Shown: positions 1 to 10,456 of the stretch, one piece after another | Layout: the number at the start of each line of letters is the position of its first letter | Numbering within the stretch: the stretch's first letter is position 1 | Source of the DNA: Devosia soli | GTDB taxonomy: Bacteria; Pseudomonadota; Alphaproteobacteria; Rhizobiales; Devosiaceae | Reading direction: 5' to 3' | Assembly (NCBI RefSeq): GCF_000970455.1 | Contig: NZ_LAJG01000025.1 | Location: 55,958-119,957 of the forward strand | DNA length: 64,000 bases | The notes under the pieces: generated by a model | Told to the model about the DNA's origin: nothing | The model's database searches: none | The model's input: the letters and a program-made list of their open reading frames with translations, nothing else | Program-made: the position numbers and the translations under genes

Positions 1-1109
1 CCATCGACATCGAAGTGCGCCCCGGTGGCGGTGAAGGCGACAATATCGTCAAGACCCGCCTTGCCACGGGCGCCATGGCCGACGTGTTCTTCTACAATTC
101 GGGCTCGCTGTTTCAGGCGCTGAACCCGGCGCAGAACCTTCTGCCGCTGACAGGCGAAGCCTTCCAGGCAAACGTGCAGGACAGCTTCAAGTCGGTCGTT
201 TCGGCGGGTGGCGAAGTCTATGGCGCGCCCTTCGCTCCGGCCATGGGCGGCGGCATCTTCTACAACAAGCCGATCTATGAAGAGCTTGGCCTCGAAATTC
301 CCAAGACCTGGGACGAGTTCATGGCCAATAACGAAAAGATCAAGGCTGCCGGCAAAACCGCCGTCATCCAGACCTATGGCGAAACCTGGACCAGCCAGGT
401 GATCGTGCTCGCCGACTTCTTCAACGTGCTGGCCGAAGACCCGCAGTTTGCCGAGCAGTTCACGGCGAACGAGGCCAAGTTCGCGACCACGCCGGCCGCG
501 CTGCGCAGCTTCGAAAAGCTGCAGGAAGTCCATGATGCCGATCTCTTCAACGCCGATTTCGGCGCGGCAACCTATCCCGATGGTCTGCGCATGGTCGCCA
601 TGGGCGAGGGTGCGCACTATCCGATGCTGACCTTTGGCATCGGCGCGATTGCCGAAACCGTTCCGGATCACATCCAGGACGTCGGCTTCTTCGCGCTGCC
701 CGGCGACAGCGCCGACAAGAACGGCCTCACCACCTGGATGCCGGACTCGATCTATGTCGCCAAGACCACGGCCAGCCCGGACCTCGCCAAGGATTTCGTG
801 TCCTTCGTTGCTTCGCCCGAAGGATGCGACATCCGCAATGAAGCCGTCGGCGCCACCGGTCCTTACATGATCGCCGGCTGCGAACTGCCCGCCGACGTGC
901 CGCCGGCCGTTTCGGACATGCTGCCCTACTTCCAGGAAGGCGGCCAGAACGCTCCGGCGCTCGAGTTCCTCTCGCCCGTCAAGGGTCCGGCGCTCGAGCA
1001 GATCACCGTCGAAGTGGGCTCGGGCATTCGTCCGGCTGCCGAGGGCGCTGCCCTTTATGACGAAGACGTGCGCAAGCAGGCCCAGCAGCTTGGCCTTGCC
1101 GGCTGGTAA
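1..1109 (+). CDS. ABC transporter sugar-binding protein (5' partial)
   Basis: This is the 3' part of a family 1 extracellular solute-binding protein (MalE/UgpB type) that captures a sugar or polyol in the periplasm for the ABC importer encoded just downstream. The frame is open to the window edge from base 3, so the signal peptide and about the first 50 residues lie outside. About 368 residues are visible, with typical features such as FYNKPIYEELGLEIPKTWDE and a C-terminal two-lobe pattern. It is followed after 67 bp by two permeases and an ATPase, which is the classic import operon order. The substrate cannot be read from the sequence. Confidence 0.9.
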   Translation, partial: IDIEVRPGGGEGDNIVKTRLATGAMADVFFYNSGSLFQALNPAQNLLPLTGEAFQANVQDSFKSVVSAGGEVYGAPFAPAMGGGIFYNKPIYEELGLEIPKTWDEFMANNEKIKAAGKTAVIQTYGETWTSQVIVLADFFNVLAEDPQFAEQFTANEAKFATTPAALRSFEKLQEVHDADLFNADFGAATYPDGLRMVAMGEGAHYPMLTFGIGAIAETVPDHIQDVGFFALPGDSADKNGLTTWMPDSIYVAKTTASPDLAKDFVSFVASPEGCDIRNEAVGATGPYMIAGCELPADVPPAVSDMLPYFQEGGQNAPALEFLSPVKGPALEQITVEVGSGIRPAAEGAALYDEDVRKQAQQLGLAGW

Positions 1110-1176
1110 TCATTCCTGAGCATGCTCTGGCTCCGGAGGAAAACCCTCCGGAGCCGCAACGCATTACGAGGTTTCC

Positions 1177-2067
1177 ATGACGGCAGCGGCTGCTCCTGCG
1201 CTCAAAATGCAGCGGAGGTCCCTTTACCCAGGCTGGTTTTATCTACCGGCTGCAGTGGTCTATTCCGTGCTGTTCCTGGCGCCGACCTTCGCCTCGCTCT
1301 ATTTCAGCCTGACGCGCTGGACATTGTTCGACGCGACGTTCATCGGTTTCGACAATTTCGCGCAGTTTTTTCGCGAGCCCTTCCTTATCCAGGGCCTCGT
1401 CAACACCGTTATCTATGCCGTTGTCACATCGGGCTTGAAGGTGGTCATCGGCATGGCACTGGCCGTGATGCTCACGAGCCAGATCATGGCGCGCGGTTAC
1501 CTCCGCTCCGTCATCTTCTTTCCGGTTCTCGTCTCGACCATCGGCGTCGGCATGACCTTCACCGTGCTGATGCATCCTACGCAGGGCATGATCAATCAGG
1601 CGCTGGCGCTGTTTGGCATCGCCGGTCCGGGCTGGCTCGTTGACCCGAAACTCGCGCTGTTCTCGGTGGCGCTTGTCGACGTCTGGAAAGGCGTGGGCCT
1701 TGCTACAGTTATTTACATCGCCGGTCTCGTGGCCATTCCCAAAGACTACTACGAGGCCGCGCGCATCGATGGCGCGACCAGGCTGCAGAATTTCATTTAT
1801 GTCACGCTGCCGCTGAGCCGGCCGGCAACTGCGACCGTGATTACGCTCAGCTTCATCGGTGGCCTTCGCACCTTCGACCTGATCTGGGCCATGACAAAGG
1901 GCGGGCCGGGCTTTGCCTCCGACACCGTCGCCTCGGTGATCTACAAGCAATATCAGGCGGGCTTTTATGGCCTTTCGACCGCAGGCAATGTGGTGCTCTT
2001 CATTCTCATCGCCGTGCTTGTCGTGCCGCTGACCATGTTCCTTAACCGCAAGCAGGGTCACGAATGA
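1177..2067 (+). CDS. ABC sugar permease, MalF/UgpA type
   Basis: The product is a 296-residue inner-membrane permease of the MalF/UgpA class with about six transmembrane segments. The EAA loop that docks the ATPase is visible near residue 190 (YYEAARIDGA). The start at 1177 has a purine-rich stretch (acgagg) just upstream. It lies in the operon between the binding protein and the second permease, and its stop overlaps the next start by 4 bp (ATGA), indicating translational coupling. Membership of a carbohydrate importer is secure from family and context; the substrate is unknown. Confidence 0.93.
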   Translation: MTAAAAPALKMQRRSLYPGWFYLPAAVVYSVLFLAPTFASLYFSLTRWTLFDATFIGFDNFAQFFREPFLIQGLVNTVIYAVVTSGLKVVIGMALAVMLTSQIMARGYLRSVIFFPVLVSTIGVGMTFTVLMHPTQGMINQALALFGIAGPGWLVDPKLALFSVALVDVWKGVGLATVIYIAGLVAIPKDYYEAARIDGATRLQNFIYVTLPLSRPATATVITLSFIGGLRTFDLIWAMTKGGPGFASDTVASVIYKQYQAGFYGLSTAGNVVLFILIAVLVVPLTMFLNRKQGHE

Positions 2068-2891
2068 GATCGCGCGGCTCCATCATCGGCGGCGTTGCCG
2101 CCATCGCGGCCACTTTCGTGGTCTTCGTGATCCCGTTCCTGTTCATCATCCTGATGGCTTTCAAGGACAAGCAGCAGTCCGCGCTGCGTGACTTTTCCTG
2201 GCCAAACGGTTTCCACCTCTGGGACAACCTCTATGAGGTGGTCAAGACCCGCAATTGGATGATGATCACGGCGTTTATCAACTCCTCGCTCATCACCGTG
2301 GTCAGCGTGACACTGCTGATCGTGCTCGCAGCGATGGTCGGCTTCGTCCTCGCGCGGCGCAAGACCAGGTGGAATGGACTGATTGAGTTCCTGATCCTTG
2401 CCGGTCTCATGATCCCACCAGCCGTGGTGCCGACGATCTGGTTGCTGCAGGGTCTGAAACTGTTCGGCACGCTCCATGGCATGATCCTGATCCAGGTAGC
2501 CTACAACCTGCCGTTTTCGATCATCCTCTATCGCGCCTTTATCGCTACCATTCCGCGCGAGCTCGACGAAGCGGCGGTGATCGACGGCGCGCGACCGCTC
2601 GATGTGTTCTTCCGCATCATCCTGCCGCTGCTCTGGCCGGTGACGGTGACCAATATCGTGGTCCAATCGGTCGGCATATTCAACGATTTCACCAATCCGC
2701 TCTATTATCTGCCGGGCAATCAGAACGCTACCGTGCAACTGACGCTCTATAATTTCCAGAGCCAGTTCAGCACCGCCTACAATCTCTTGTTCACCAATAT
2801 CATGCTCATCACCATCCCGCCGCTGATCGTCTTCATGTTCTTCAACCGGCAGATCGTGGCCGGCATGACGGCTGGCGCGGTCAAGGGATAG
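2064..2891 (+). CDS. ABC sugar permease, MalG/UgpE type
   Basis: This 275-residue inner-membrane protein is the second permease subunit (MalG/UgpE class). An N-terminal membrane helix is followed by the binding-protein-dependent transport domain, with the EAA motif near residue 166 (LDEAAVIDGARP). The start overlaps the previous stop by ATGA. The two permeases would form the heterodimeric channel for the sugar delivered by the binding protein and energised by the ATPase at 2931. Confidence 0.93.
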   Translation: MRSRGSIIGGVAAIAATFVVFVIPFLFIILMAFKDKQQSALRDFSWPNGFHLWDNLYEVVKTRNWMMITAFINSSLITVVSVTLLIVLAAMVGFVLARRKTRWNGLIEFLILAGLMIPPAVVPTIWLLQGLKLFGTLHGMILIQVAYNLPFSIILYRAFIATIPRELDEAAVIDGARPLDVFFRIILPLLWPVTVTNIVVQSVGIFNDFTNPLYYLPGNQNATVQLTLYNFQSQFSTAYNLLFTNIMLITIPPLIVFMFFNRQIVAGMTAGAVKG

Positions 2892-2930
2892 GGCGATGAC
2901 TATCAAAACTCTCAGCGAGGCGACCTGACC

Positions 2931-4019
<1,089 letters not shown>

Positions 4020-4040
4020 GCTGAAACAATCCTCCCGACT

Positions 4041-4069
4041 GGCCCCGGCATTGCCGGGGCCTTTTTTTT
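4041..4069 (+). terminator. Rho-independent terminator of the ABC operon
   Basis: A GC-rich stem (ggccccggca / tgccggggcc) with a very short loop is followed by an eight-T run, 21 bp after the ATPase stop codon. This is the textbook intrinsic terminator form and ends the importer operon. Confidence 0.9.
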
Positions 4070-4222
4070 ATGTCGAAACGCTTCCCTCTCATTCGTCGCT
4101 GACATGCACTGTCGTTGGCTGGCGTAAAATTAGGCCGGAAAGACTGGGTAACCACGCTGACCGGAGCAAAGACGTTTCCGCTCGGCCGACAGCGAAGTAG
4201 ATTGAGGTTGGAGGAAAGTTCG

Positions 4223-5569
4223 ATGACGCCATTTCACCAGATCCTTGCCAACAATCTCGTGGCCAATGTCACGAATTTTACTGTGTGGTTCGCTGTGACC
4301 TTCTGGGTCTTCATCGAAACCGAGTCGGTTTTCGCGACCGGCATGATTGCCGGTATTTTCCTCGTGTTTACCGCCAGCTTCGGTATTTGGTTCGGCTCGA
4401 TCGTCGATCATAATTCCAAGAAGATCGCGATGCTCGGCTCCAGCGTTGCGTCTGGGCTCTGCTATGCGATCGGCGTCGTCATGGTGCTGCTGGAGCCCGA
4501 AGGCGCCTTCACAAATCCATACGGGCCCTATCTCTGGATCTTTATCCTCATCGTCATGCTCGGCGTCATCGCCGGCAATATCCGGTCGATCGCCCTGCCG
4601 ACGCTCGTGACCATGCTCATTGCCGAAGACAATCGCGATAAGGCCAACGGGCTCGTCGGCATGGTGACCGGTATCGGCTTTCTGACCACTTCGGTCATCT
4701 CCGGTTTCCTTGTCGCATATACCGGAATGCTGGGCGTGCAAATCATGGCCCTCAGCGCAACCGTCCTGGCGTTTCTGCACCTTCTTTGGGTCAAGCTGGA
4801 TGAGGGCAGGGCGGTCGAAGATCCTGAACAGCCGATGGAGCCGAAGCGCGTTGATCTGGCCGGGACGATCCGCGTCGTCGCCGCTGTGCCGGGCCTTTTT
4901 GCGCTTATTTTCTTTGCCACCTTCAACAATTTCCTGGGCGGCATCTTCATGGCACTGCTCGACGCCTATGGACTATCCATGGTTTCAGTCGAGACCTGGG
5001 GGCTGTTGTTCGGCTTTCTCTCTACTGCCTTCATCGTCAGCGGCATCGTCATTTCAAAGACAGGGCTCGGCAAAAACCCGCTGCGCACGCTGCTGCTCGT
5101 CAACGTTATGACCTGGTCGGTATGCTGCGTATTCACGTTTCAAACCTCGATCTGGCTGTTGGCCGCCGGATGTTTTGTCTGGATGCTGCTTGGGCCCTAT
5201 GCGGAAGCGGCTGAACATACGACGCTGCAGAAAGTGGTGCCGCTCGAACGGCAGGGGCGCGTCTTTGGCTTTGCGCAATCGGTCGAACAAGCCGCTTCGC
5301 CACTGACGGCGTTTCTGATTGGCCCACTCACGCAGTTCGTCGTGATTCCATTCATGACGGACGGGGCAGGGGCCCAGACCATAGGATCTTGGTTCGGCAC
5401 AGGACCAGCGCGTGGCATCGCTCTCGTGTTCACCGTTGCCGGCTTCATCGGCCTGACGGTCACCATCCTTGCCTTCAACTCACGCTATTATCGTGAACTG
5501 TCGGCGGCTTATGCCAGCAACAAGGACGACGACGGAAATGGCGGGACGGCGGTTGCCGACCCCGCCTGA
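4223..5569 (+). CDS. MFS transporter
   Basis: This 448-residue major facilitator protein has about twelve hydrophobic helices. The frame is open upstream to a TTG at 4115, but the ATG at 4223 (MTPFHQILANN) is preferred because gaggaaa lies at 4211 and the upstream residues are arginine-rich and non-hydrophobic. The N-terminal half resembles efflux-type MFS proteins related to the enterobactin exporter/tetracycline group. The substrate is unknown. It stands alone after the ABC operon terminator and converges on the next MFS gene. Confidence 0.85.
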   Translation: MTPFHQILANNLVANVTNFTVWFAVTFWVFIETESVFATGMIAGIFLVFTASFGIWFGSIVDHNSKKIAMLGSSVASGLCYAIGVVMVLLEPEGAFTNPYGPYLWIFILIVMLGVIAGNIRSIALPTLVTMLIAEDNRDKANGLVGMVTGIGFLTTSVISGFLVAYTGMLGVQIMALSATVLAFLHLLWVKLDEGRAVEDPEQPMEPKRVDLAGTIRVVAAVPGLFALIFFATFNNFLGGIFMALLDAYGLSMVSVETWGLLFGFLSTAFIVSGIVISKTGLGKNPLRTLLLVNVMTWSVCCVFTFQTSIWLLAAGCFVWMLLGPYAEAAEHTTLQKVVPLERQGRVFGFAQSVEQAASPLTAFLIGPLTQFVVIPFMTDGAGAQTIGSWFGTGPARGIALVFTVAGFIGLTVTILAFNSRYYRELSAAYASNKDDDGNGGTAVADPA

Positions 5570-5570
5570 C

Positions 5571-5603
5571 CGTCACGCCGGCAGAGCTTCTGCCGGCGTG
5601 ACG
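5571..5603. terminator. Bidirectional terminator hairpin between convergent MFS genes
   Basis: A perfect 15-bp inverted repeat (arms cgtcacgccggcaga and tctgccggcgtgacg, 3-nt loop) begins 2 bp after the stop of the plus-strand MFS gene and contains the last codons and stop of the minus-strand MFS gene. No long T run follows on either strand. The placement fits a shared terminator. Confidence 0.6.
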
Positions 5604-6796
5604 TCGCGGCGCTTGGGCGGAAAGGCCAGCGCCAGCGCGGCACCCGCGAGGCCCACGCCCGCCGAGGCAACATAGAGCCAGTGATAATCGCCGAAAGTAT
5701 CGAAAAGCCAGCCGCCGCCGACTGGTCCAAAAGCCATGCCGATCGAGGAAGTCATGGTGATGCCGCCCAGCACCGTGCCCATCACCTTCGGGCCGAAATA
5801 ATCCCGGGCCAACACCGAATAGAGCGGCATCACGCCGCCATAGACCATGCCGAGCACGACGGCGAGCATATAAAAATGCTGAAGCTCACTGACATAGATA
5901 TAGCAATAAATGCCGACTGCCTGCAGCGCGAGGCCGCCCACGATGATGCGCTTGACCCCGATGCGATCGGCAAGGACGCCGAAAATCAGGCGGCCGAATA
6001 GCCCTGCAACGCCTTCGACGCTATAGATGCTCGCCGCCGCCAGTGCGGAAGCCCCACAGAGCATGGCATAGCTGACCGTGTGAAAAATCGGTCCGGAATG
6101 AGCGGCGCAGCAGAGGAAGAACACGCCCGCCAGAATGAAGAATTGCGGCTTGCGAAACACGGCCGTCATGTTTGACGGCGCCGGCTCGGCCGGAGCGAGA
6201 TCGCTTGCGGGACTTGGTGCAGCCTCGATTGCTTCCGGAGCGCGCCGGATCAGGAAGGCCGCCGGGAAGATTAATACCGCGGCGGTAATCGCAGTCATCG
6301 TCATGGCGTCGCGCCAGCCATAGGTCTCGATCAGGATAGTCGCGAGCGGCGTGACGACCATCGGGGCAATGCCGCCGCCAAGCGAAACCAGCGATACGGC
6401 AAGGCTGCGGTTCTTGTCGAACCATCCAAGCGTCGTCGCGATCAAAGGTGCAAAGAACGCACCGCCGGACGCGCCGACAAGACCGCCATAAGCGAACTGG
6501 AAAACGAGCAAATCATGGGCGCGGCTGGCGATAAACAGCCCGAGGCCGAGCATCAATGCCGCTATCAACACGACCGGCCGCGCGCCGATCCGGTCGGTCA
6601 GCGTGCCCCAGATAAAGCCCGCAACGCCCATCACAACAAAACCAATCGTCATGGCGCCGGAAATGCCGGCCCGAGTCCAACCTGTATCGTCTGCCATCGG
6701 CTGGAGATAGACCGGCAAGGCGAACATGGCGCCCATGGCGATGCAAGTGATCAATGCGCCGGCAGCGACGATGACCCATCCGTAATGTCGTTCCAT
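5573..6796 (-). CDS. MFS transporter, oxalate/formate antiporter-like
   Basis: The gene encodes a 407-residue, twelve-helix major facilitator. The N-terminus (MERHYGWVIVAAGALIT) and the helix pattern resemble the OxlT/monocarboxylate branch of MFS proteins. The frame extends further upstream, but the start at 6796 has a strong ggaggaacc ribosome-binding site immediately before it and begins directly at the first membrane helix. The last codons lie within a perfect hairpin. It is probably the last chromosomal gene before the mobile element. The substrate is unknown. Confidence 0.85.
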   Translation of the reverse strand: MERHYGWVIVAAGALITCIAMGAMFALPVYLQPMADDTGWTRAGISGAMTIGFVVMGVAGFIWGTLTDRIGARPVVLIAALMLGLGLFIASRAHDLLVFQFAYGGLVGASGGAFFAPLIATTLGWFDKNRSLAVSLVSLGGGIAPMVVTPLATILIETYGWRDAMTMTAITAAVLIFPAAFLIRRAPEAIEAAPSPASDLAPAEPAPSNMTAVFRKPQFFILAGVFFLCCAAHSGPIFHTVSYAMLCGASALAAASIYSVEGVAGLFGRLIFGVLADRIGVKRIIVGGLALQAVGIYCYIYVSELQHFYMLAVVLGMVYGGVMPLYSVLARDYFGPKVMGTVLGGITMTSSIGMAFGPVGGGWLFDTFGDYHWLYVASAGVGLAGAALALAFPPKRRDVTPAEALPA

Positions 6797-7226
6797 TCGA
6801 AGGTTCCTCCAAAAGTTGTACCTCCGCGACGATTGGAACGCGCCCAAACAGACAGTCGCAAGAAAAAACTCTGGCGGATAAGCGATGGAAGATGATTGTT
6901 TGGCGTGGCCGCTGCTGGAGGGCGTTGTCGTCAGCGCCATCACACCGATATGGCAAAAGGCGTGCGCAAAATGGGGATTCGTGTGTCCGACATCATAAGT
7001 TGTCGTCGTAGATGGCTGAGACGCCCGGAAATCGGCAACGCTCTACGTCATAAAGTGTCAGCGACTACATCATAAAATGTCTACCGCGATGATTTCTTCA
7101 CGTAGAAGTTGTCATCAATATTTCGGTAACCATATTTTCCCGTTCGAAATCTAGAGACGACGCCCGAGTCTAGCAACAGCGGGATCGTCTGTGCGCATAG
7201 GCGCGATTTGGACGGAGCCACTTTCG
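6797..7226. other. Intergenic junction between chromosome and mobile element
   Basis: This 430-bp gap carries no convincing gene. Its first half holds the leader of the minus-strand MFS gene. Its second half holds the repeated motif described as the transposon left end and the leader of the DUF4238 gene. The part from 7080 to 7165 is noticeably more AT-rich than the flanking genes. Confidence 0.6.
6984..7113. repeat. Candidate left end of a Tn7-like transposon with TnsB-type repeats
   Basis: Starting at TGTCCG (6984), the same 15-bp motif recurs directly: acatcataagttgtc (6990-7004), acgtcataaagtgtc (7045-7059), acatcataaaatgtc (7067-7081) and a weaker acgtagaagttgtc (7100-7113). The second and third copies are 22 bp apart, a spacing typical of Tn7-family transposase-binding sites. 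Tn7-like ends begin with TGT and carry several such sites. This is consistent with the tnsABC-tniQ operon at the other side of the window. The inverted counterpart was not found in the window. Confidence 0.6.
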
Positions 7227-9653
7227 ATGTCGGTTACCAGAAACAACCACTACGTTCCCCAATGGCACCAGCGCCGGTTTCTACTCGCTGGGCAAAATGA
7301 GCTCGCCTACCTCGACCTGACCCCCGCGATGCATCGGAAGGGGAATGGCACCCAGGTCCCCGGCCGATCGTTGCATCGAACACCGACGGTGCGAGCCTTC
7401 GTCGAGAAGGATCTCTACTCCACCTTCTTCGGCACGGCCGTGAGCGATGAGATCGAACGTAGGCTCTTCGGTGATATTGACACCAGGGGTGCCGAAGCCA
7501 TCCGCGCATTTGAGGGCGTCGACCAGGCGGCCTGGCACAGCAACTTCGAAACTCTCTTCGAGTACCTCGACGTCCAAAAGCTGCGTACGCCCAAAGGGCT
7601 TGCCTGGCTACGCAAGCAGTATCCCGAGCTTTCCCAAAATCAGCTGATGATGGAAATGCAGAGCATCAGAATGCTCAACTGCACCACTTGGACGACAGGT
7701 GTCCGGGAGATCGTTTCTGCCGAACAAGCGACCACCAAATTCATCCTGACCGATCATCCGGTCACAGTTTACAACCACGCTGCACCGCCTCGAGACCGTC
7801 TAAACAAGTACCCGGACGACCCCTCGATCGCATTGAAATGTTCGCAGACGATCTTCCCGCTCAGCCAGAACCACTGCCTGGTCCTCACCAACCTCGAGTA
7901 CGCAAAGGATCACGCGGCCAGTCCACTTGAGAAACGGACGTTTGCGCGACGCTTCCACAACGCTCTCGTGAACACGATCAACTTTATCCGCACTCGCCAC
8001 CTCACTGACGAGCAGGTGACCGAGATCAACTTCATTGCGAAGGCCAGAGCGCACAGGTACATCGCGGCCGGGCGAAGGGAGTGGTTGTACCCAGAGGAAA
8101 CGGTAACCAAGCCGTGGCGGGACCTCCGGTCTACCCTCCTTCCGCCGGAGGATGGGCTCTTCCATTTTGGGGGGGAGATATATGTCGGATATGAAGATGG
8201 GCGGGTGGATTATCAGGATGAGTTTGGCCGGCGCGAAGGTCCTCGCCCCTGGCTGGTTAAGGCTGCGCCATCTCAACCGATTGGGAACCGCGAGCCTTGC
8301 CCATGCGGGTCCGGCTTACCCTTTTCTTCGTGCTGTAAGAGCAGACCGCAGCACTTAAGGACCAGTTGGACAGAAAAGAGCATCCGCGAACGGAACCTGA
8401 TGTTCTTGACCGGCATCGAGAACTTCCTTGAGCTCGACGGCAAGGATTGGGACGAGATACGCCGCAGTATGACCGACGAAAAGATCGCGACGTTGTACGA
8501 TATGTATTCGTCGCTCTGGCCACGGGAAACCGATCTTCTGGCATTGTTGCCGAAGCCGGACGGGACGTTCCGGTCGGTTTTTACGGGGTCGTTGCATCCG
8601 AAGCTCATCGCCGAATTTGCCTTGGGCGCACCTCTATATTTCGGCGAAATCATCATTCAGCACCCGTTCGTCAATCCTGCTTCCCTGAAGAAGGAAATGC
8701 GCCCCACGGAAGACCCGCACGCGTATCGGGGAGAGGTGCTCAAATCCCTCATGACCTTCTTTAACTTCGCTCCCTTGGTGCAGGCCGGCCTCGTCCAACT
8801 TATTCCTGACCCATGGGACTTCGATTTACATCTGCGAGACCAGACCATGAGGATGGCGGAGGCCCGGCGACCGTGGATGAAGTTGGACCTCAAAGACGAT
8901 GCCCGGCTGAATGAGATCCTTGACGAAGATGTGCGTCGGATGATGCTGGGCCTGCCGGACGAGGCACACCTGTCGCGCTTAGCAGAACTACCGGAGGCCG
9001 ACCTTCCGGCCGACACTGCTGTGCTGCTGCGGTACTTGGAGCAGGAGAGGCTTGATGATCCGCTGGCTGTTCTGCAAGAGCGCAGCCTTGGCGCCGGCGG
9101 ACAGTTGAACGCCATGCAAATGGCGCCGAATTTCGAAATGACAATGTACCTAGCCCAGGCGACAGGTGCGCAAATCCTGACCGACAGCCCGTTTCGGTGG
9201 CGGGAATTGCAGCTGGCTCTCAACAGAAGGTATCTGGGCACCGCCGCAGCGCTCAATGAATTACGGGCAATGGTCCATGCGTCTCCTCTCCGCTTTCCCA
9301 TTGGTTTCGAGCCGCTCATCACGCTCAAGGATGAGCGCGCCTTCACAGATATCACGGCTGTGTTTGACGGCGCGTATCGATATCTGCGCACGACCACGCC
9401 GGACACGACAAGACCGAACTATGAGGCGCAACTGGCGGCCCGTTTCAATCGAAACAAATCAGTTGCGGACGCGTTTTTCGACAAGAACGGAGTACCCCAT
9501 AGCTTGGGCAAGGTCACGAGCATGTTCCGGCTGGGTGGACTTCAGGACAATCACATCAATCGATTGCTACTGATGTCGAGTGCGGAGCATCACCTTGACG
9601 GTGTACCCATGGCGACGTTTGTCGAACGCTGGCCTAACGGAGGGCTGGTATGA
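7227..9653 (+). CDS. DUF4238 protein with internal SEC-C zinc motif
   Basis: This is an 808-residue protein of unknown function. The N-terminus carries the DUF4238 signature (NNHYVPQWHQRRFL, residues 5-18). A SEC-C metal-binding motif (PCPCGSGLPFSSCC) lies at about residue 357. The rest, about 430 residues, matches nothing I recognise and lacks clear membrane segments. The start at 7227 is preferred over an upstream in-frame GTG because the DUF4238 motif begins there. It is the first gene inside the candidate transposon end, a position where accessory or defence cargo is common. A defence role is inference only. Confidence 0.75.
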   Translation: MSVTRNNHYVPQWHQRRFLLAGQNELAYLDLTPAMHRKGNGTQVPGRSLHRTPTVRAFVEKDLYSTFFGTAVSDEIERRLFGDIDTRGAEAIRAFEGVDQAAWHSNFETLFEYLDVQKLRTPKGLAWLRKQYPELSQNQLMMEMQSIRMLNCTTWTTGVREIVSAEQATTKFILTDHPVTVYNHAAPPRDRLNKYPDDPSIALKCSQTIFPLSQNHCLVLTNLEYAKDHAASPLEKRTFARRFHNALVNTINFIRTRHLTDEQVTEINFIAKARAHRYIAAGRREWLYPEETVTKPWRDLRSTLLPPEDGLFHFGGEIYVGYEDGRVDYQDEFGRREGPRPWLVKAAPSQPIGNREPCPCGSGLPFSSCCKSRPQHLRTSWTEKSIRERNLMFLTGIENFLELDGKDWDEIRRSMTDEKIATLYDMYSSLWPRETDLLALLPKPDGTFRSVFTGSLHPKLIAEFALGAPLYFGEIIIQHPFVNPASLKKEMRPTEDPHAYRGEVLKSLMTFFNFAPLVQAGLVQLIPDPWDFDLHLRDQTMRMAEARRPWMKLDLKDDARLNEILDEDVRRMMLGLPDEAHLSRLAELPEADLPADTAVLLRYLEQERLDDPLAVLQERSLGAGGQLNAMQMAPNFEMTMYLAQATGAQILTDSPFRWRELQLALNRRYLGTAAALNELRAMVHASPLRFPIGFEPLITLKDERAFTDITAVFDGAYRYLRTTTPDTTRPNYEAQLAARFNRNKSVADAFFDKNGVPHSLGKVTSMFRLGGLQDNHINRLLLMSSAEHHLDGVPMATFVERWPNGGLV

Positions 9654-9885
9654 CGTCTACCGCTGGACATCGAAATTGCTTAGCTACTGCGGCCTTGATG
9701 AGCCGGCATATCACGGGGTGGATGGCGTTCGGGACCGACCTGATACTTCATTCGGTATTGAACATTTCGGGACGATGGATCTGCCTCACGCCTCAACTCG
9801 TTCCAGCAAATCCTCGCTTTGAGTTCACCCCCGACCCACAACTCAGTTGGGTCATCTAAGCCGGCATAGGCATGCAGTTCCGCCC

Positions 9886-10284
9886 TCAAAACATGTGCTG
9901 ATGGCGGATTGGGTGCGTGACTAGCCAATCAATAAGCTCGTTCTGAAGCTCCTGATCATAGATCGAGTGGAATACCTCAGCCGCCTTGGCCGCCGTTTGC
10001 CTGCCAGAGCGCGAGGCCGCCAATCTCAGCGGGGATGTCGGATAGTCGAGGTAGCCGGCGGCGGCGCCTCCGTAGAAACTAGCCCTGTCTGGCTTGCCCA
10101 CTATTCTGGCGAAGGCATCCGACGTGAATGGGATTAGCGATAAACTGATGGCCGGAAGCGGCCCCTCGATCAGGCCATCTGCCACCAGATGGACTACCCG
10201 TACCCACATCATGACGCTGGCAAGAATGATACTGCCAGGGTGAGCCTGGCGGAACGTGCCGAGGAACCAATAGGAAGCGGGCAT
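9886..10284 (-). CDS. Hypothetical protein
   Basis: An open frame of 132 codons encodes a protein with a moderately hydrophobic N-terminal half and no domain I recognise. There is no good ribosome-binding site before its ATG. It is the only plausible gene in the 800-bp stretch between 9654 and 10456, where I otherwise see only a promoter-like sequence for the next gene. It could be a remnant or a chance frame. Confidence 0.3.
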   Translation of the reverse strand: MPASYWFLGTFRQAHPGSIILASVMMWVRVVHLVADGLIEGPLPAISLSLIPFTSDAFARIVGKPDRASFYGGAAAGYLDYPTSPLRLAASRSGRQTAAKAAEVFHSIYDQELQNELIDWLVTHPIRHQHMF

Positions 10285-10353
10285 CGCGGCACGACGGGCG
10301 GGTCTACCGTCGAGGGGAGAGCAAAACTCTCACGTCAAAGGCCAATGTAGGCG

Positions 10354-10384
10354 TTGACAAAGGTTCCTGTTTTGTTCCTTATGA
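10354..10384 (+). promoter_or_regulatory. Candidate sigma-70 promoter for the AAA/M41 cassette
   Basis: A perfect -35 box TTGACA (10354-10359) is followed 17-19 bp later by CCTTAT/TTATGA, a weak -10. It sits about 75 bp before the AAA+/M41 gene start. The -10 region also contains ttatgacgtag, the inverse of part of the left-end repeat motif. Confidence 0.4.
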
Positions 10385-10456
10385 CGTAGCTCACGTATGC
10401 AGCGCGTGACCTTCACACCCGTCGGCCGAGCGGCCGTCACCAGAAGGAATAACGCA

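Noticed and set aside
10371..10391. An inverse copy of part of the left-end repeat (ttatgacgtag) as a right end
   Set aside because: Only about 11 bases match, it is a single copy only 3 kb from the left end, and it overlaps a promoter.
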